Shown piece after piece: positions 31,252 through 32,958 of a DNA stretch of 32,958 nt. The number at the start of each line of letters is the position of its first letter. The first letter of the stretch is position 1. Where the stretch lies: positions 1 through 32,958 of the forward strand of contig NZ_BBPO01000044.1 of assembly GCF_000787815.1 (NCBI RefSeq). Direction: 5' to 3'. Source of the stretch: Streptacidiphilus neutrinimicus. Lineage in GTDB: Bacteria; Actinomycetota; Actinomycetes; Streptomycetales; Streptomycetaceae. The position numbers and the translations under genes are program-made. A model generated the notes under the pieces. It did no database searches, was not told where the DNA came from, and was given only the letters and a program-made list of their open reading frames with translations.

Positions 31252-31824
31252 ATGACCGCGCCGTCAGTCGCACCACAACCGAAGGCGCCGGTGCCGCGTC
31301 GTCGTAATCCGCTGCACCGCCGCACGGACTCGCTGCGCTTCTGGGTGAGGGTGCTGTTCGCCCTGGCTCTGGCCCTCGCCGCCGCGCTCACGGTCCTGCT
31401 CGGCTTCCATCTCTACGCCGACGGCCGCGCCGATGCCGCCAGACAGGCCGCGGGCCTGCACCAGGTCGACGCCGTCGCCACGACCCAGCCGATCTCCGCG
31501 GGCATCGACACCTGGGTCGCGACGCTGAGCTGGACCGACGCCGGCCATGCCTATCACCAGCAGGCCCCCGTCCCACCCGCGACCGCCCCGGGCGACCACG
31601 TCAGCATCTGGGTCAACGCCCAGGAGGTCCCCCAGCCCAACCCGATCCCGGCCGTGCAGAGCGCGGGCAGCGCAGCGACCTACTCCCTGGCCGTCTTCTC
31701 GGGCGCGGTCCTGCTGCTCTCCGGCGGCTACGCCTACTCCCGGCACCGCATAGACGCCTGCGCGTGGAAGTCCTGGGAGAACGAGTGGGCCAAGGTCGAG
31801 CCGGAATGGACCCACCGCTCGTGA
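31252..31824 (+). CDS. Rv1733c-like membrane protein
   Basis: The 190-residue protein has the layout of the actinobacterial Rv1733c family: a basic, proline-rich cytoplasmic N-terminus (residues 1-30, with RRRNPLHRRTDSLRFW), a first transmembrane helix (~33-53), an extracytoplasmic loop of about 85 residues with the signature VATLSWTDAGHAYHQQAPVP, and a second helix (~143-160). A short tail ends WENEWAKVEPEWTHRS. The function of the family is unknown; the mycobacterial member belongs to the dormancy regulon. ATG 31252 follows GGGAGGCGG. The preceding 105 bp hold no gene. It converges on the next gene with a hairpin at the junction. Confidence 0.9.
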   Translation: MTAPSVAPQPKAPVPRRRNPLHRRTDSLRFWVRVLFALALALAAALTVLLGFHLYADGRADAARQAAGLHQVDAVATTQPISAGIDTWVATLSWTDAGHAYHQQAPVPPATAPGDHVSIWVNAQEVPQPNPIPAVQSAGSAATYSLAVFSGAVLLLSGGYAYSRHRIDACAWKSWENEWAKVEPEWTHRS

Positions 31825-31843
31825 GCCGCCGAGCTCACGACCG

Positions 31844-31870
31844 AGCTCACGCCCGCGACAGGCGTGAGCT
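31844..31870. terminator. Hairpin at a convergent gene junction
   Basis: Perfect 10-bp arms AGCTCACGCC and GGCGTGAGCT with a 7-nt loop overlap the last codons of the minus-strand gene (stop at 31847) and lie 20 bp after the plus-strand stop. A terminator for the plus-strand gene is likely; for the minus-strand gene it lies inside the coding end. Confidence 0.5.
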
Positions 31871-32497
31871 GTAAGCCGCCAGCCCGTCCCCGGCCAGATC
31901 GTCCAGATGCGCGGAGCGGCCCGTCATCGTCATCACCAGCGACAGCATCGGCCCACGCACCTCGGGCCCCTCACCGTGCGTCCAGCCCACGTCCTCGGCC
32001 CGAAGCCGGACCCCGGCGATCCGGTTCTTCGAACCGATCAGCAGGTTCGACCCCTTGAAGAAGTCCGCGACGCGCACCAGCGCCTCCTCCGGGTACACCC
32101 GCCGCAGTCCCAAGGGCCGCCGGATGTCCTCGGAGTGCACGACCGCCTCCCCCAGCATGGCCTCCGTCGGCCCGGGCGGCGCCGTCGTGCGCCCCTGCGC
32201 CGCACGGAACGCGGCGATCGTCTCCTCGGGGGTCGCCTTCGTCCACTCCGCGACCCCGGCCGCGGAGAACTTGGGGAACCTGAACCCGGCCTTCGCCATC
32301 TCGCGCAGGAAGCGCGGCGGCGTCATCATCGCCGTCGACAGCATGTGCCCCAGCACCTGGTGCACGCTCCACTCCCCGCACAGCGACCGCGTCCCCCACA
32401 CCCCGGGCGTCCGCCCGACCCCCTCCAGGTCGCTCAGCAACGCCTCCCGCTCCGCGTGAATCAGCGACCACGGACTCCCGGCAGCACCCACCACCAT
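31847..32497 (-). CDS. DinB/MDMPI-fold protein (maleylpyruvate isomerase-like N-terminal domain)
   Basis: From ATG 32497 the product has 216 residues. The four-helix DinB-type domain shows the mycothiol-dependent isomerase pattern: LIHAEREALLSDLEGV at the start, WGTRSLCGEWSVHQVLGHM (residues ~34-52, with a likely metal His) and EAMLGEAVVHSEDIRRPLG (residues ~120-138, with the second metal His motif). A C-terminal part near RLRAEDVGWTHGEGPEVRGPMLSLVMTMTGR resembles the SCP-2/MDMPI C-terminal region. GTG codons at 32518 and 32533 are alternative starts, but their codons look less biased. It is not a close copy of the similar gene at 24309. The reaction is unknown. Confidence 0.82.
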   Translation of the reverse strand: MVVGAAGSPWSLIHAEREALLSDLEGVGRTPGVWGTRSLCGEWSVHQVLGHMLSTAMMTPPRFLREMAKAGFRFPKFSAAGVAEWTKATPEETIAAFRAAQGRTTAPPGPTEAMLGEAVVHSEDIRRPLGLRRVYPEEALVRVADFFKGSNLLIGSKNRIAGVRLRAEDVGWTHGEGPEVRGPMLSLVMTMTGRSAHLDDLAGDGLAAYSSRLSRA

Positions 32498-32699
32498 CAC
32501 CTCATCGGGCCGTACCACGGGGTTCCCCCACACCTAGCACCGCCCGGCCCCACCCGCGACCCGAAGCCGGGGACGCCAGAGCACTCGACCTGCGTCGTTC
32601 CGGCCGATCGGCGAGCTGGGCGCGCCCCGGAAGCAACCGCAGCCCAGAACGACGCCGCCTGCTCTCCCGGCCCTCGCTGGCCCGCGAACGGCACGAAGA

Positions 32700-32724
32700 C
32701 CCCCGGACCGACACGGTCCGGGGG
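32700..32724 (-). terminator. Terminator hairpin of the tRNA gene
   Basis: Perfect 11-bp arms CCCCCGGACCG and CGGTCCGGGGG with a 3-nt loop, followed on the minus strand by TCTTCG, lie 20 bp after the tRNA 3' end. The 166 bp between this and the coding gene hold nothing recognisable. Confidence 0.85.
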
Positions 32725-32744
32725 CCTTCAGCTGGTCACGCTCG

Positions 32745-32817
32745 TGCCCCATGCAGGATTCGAACCTGCGACACCGGCTTTAGGAGAGCCGTGCTCTATC
32801 CCCTGAGCTAATGAGGC
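32745..32817 (-). tRNA. tRNA-Arg, anticodon CCU
   Basis: The minus strand folds as a complete 73-nt tRNA. The acceptor stem GCCTCAT pairs with ATGGGGC with one U-G wobble. The D arm GCTC/GAGC, anticodon stem CGGCT/AGCCG with loop CTCCTAA (anticodon CCT in the DNA), and T arm GCAGG/CCTGC with loop TTCGAAT are all intact. The discriminator base is A, and CCA is not encoded. It reads the AGG arginine codon. Confidence 0.95.
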
Positions 32818-32913
32818 GGGGGGCGGGTAGCCCCTGACAGCGTAGCGGATCACCGGGCGGTGCGGACGCGGAGTGGAGGGGCGGTGGGCGCAGCGTGGTC
32901 GCGGGTCAGTGGC

Positions 32914-32958
32914 GGGGGGGGGGGGGGGGGGTTTGGTGTGGGGGGGGGGGGGGGGGGG
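32914..32958. other. Poly-G runs at the window end, probable sequencing artefact
   Basis: A run of 18 G (32914-32931) and a run of 19 G (32940-32958) are separated by TTTGGTGT. Such pure G tracts at a sequence end are typical of no-signal base calls in two-colour sequencing, so the last ~45 bases should not be trusted as genomic. Confidence 0.8.

Noticed and set aside
30720-31391. A minus-strand frame over the FMN-binding protein and the Rv1733c-like gene
   Set aside because: It overlaps two well-supported plus-strand genes and shows no domain.
32745-32817. Integrated element attachment site at the tRNA gene
   Set aside because: No integrase, no second partial copy of the tRNA 3' end and no phage-like genes are visible; the sequence beyond the tRNA is lost at the contig end.

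Overview
The window is very GC-rich actinobacterial DNA with strong G/C at third codon positions, GTG and TTG starts, F420/flavin luciferase-like oxidoreductases, an Rv1733c-like membrane protein and many two-component and secreted proteins. This fits the Streptomycetaceae (Streptomyces, Streptacidiphilus or Kitasatospora); the genus is my inference. The right edge is two pure G runs and looks like a contig end.

Layout. 1-1610 (minus): the start of a NADH:quinone oxidoreductase operon, nuoA-nuoB-nuoC, with nuoC cut by the window edge. 1979-4884 (plus): a NarL-type sensor kinase, a proline-rich membrane-anchored protein, and a kinase-less paralogue of the sensor domain. A small convergent ORF lies between the last two. 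An identical 20-bp element precedes both sensor genes. 4910-10958 (minus): a metabolic cluster of five enzymes (D-aminoacylase-type amidohydrolase, two luciferase-like oxidoreductases, an SDR and an ACMSD-type amidohydrolase). It is split into three transcription units, each with a copy of the same dyad operator directly upstream. 11037-16616 (minus): an OmpR-type regulator, its histidine kinase, an ArnT/PMT-like membrane glycosyltransferase and an HtrA-like lipoprotein protease, probably one envelope-related operon. 16750-18525 (minus): a rhomboid protease and an aldose 1-epimerase-like protein. 18734-22302 (plus): a secreted peptidoglycan amidase-like protein whose zinc-ligand His appears changed to Gln, then a long-chain-type acyl-CoA dehydrogenase with a recognisable promoter/operator. 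22391-24860 (minus): a MerR-PP2C fusion behind a MerR-type 19-bp-spacer promoter, a tyrosine phosphatase and a DinB/MDMPI-like protein. 25021-31824 (plus): SRPBCC protein, SAM methyltransferase, secreted phosphoesterase behind two GntR-type dyads, secreted GH27 enzyme with a ricin-like tail, an FMN-binding split-barrel protein and an Rv1733c-like protein. 31847-32497 (minus): a second DinB/MDMPI-like protein. 32745-32817 (minus): tRNA-Arg(CCU) with a terminator hairpin.

The strongest candidates for something undescribed are (i) the five-enzyme catabolic regulon defined by three matching operators, (ii) the full-length and kinase-less sensor pair sharing one upstream element beside an atypical nuo operon, and (iii) the MerR-PP2C fusion next to a tyrosine phosphatase. 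No known defence system, CRISPR array, insertion sequence or prophage was seen.
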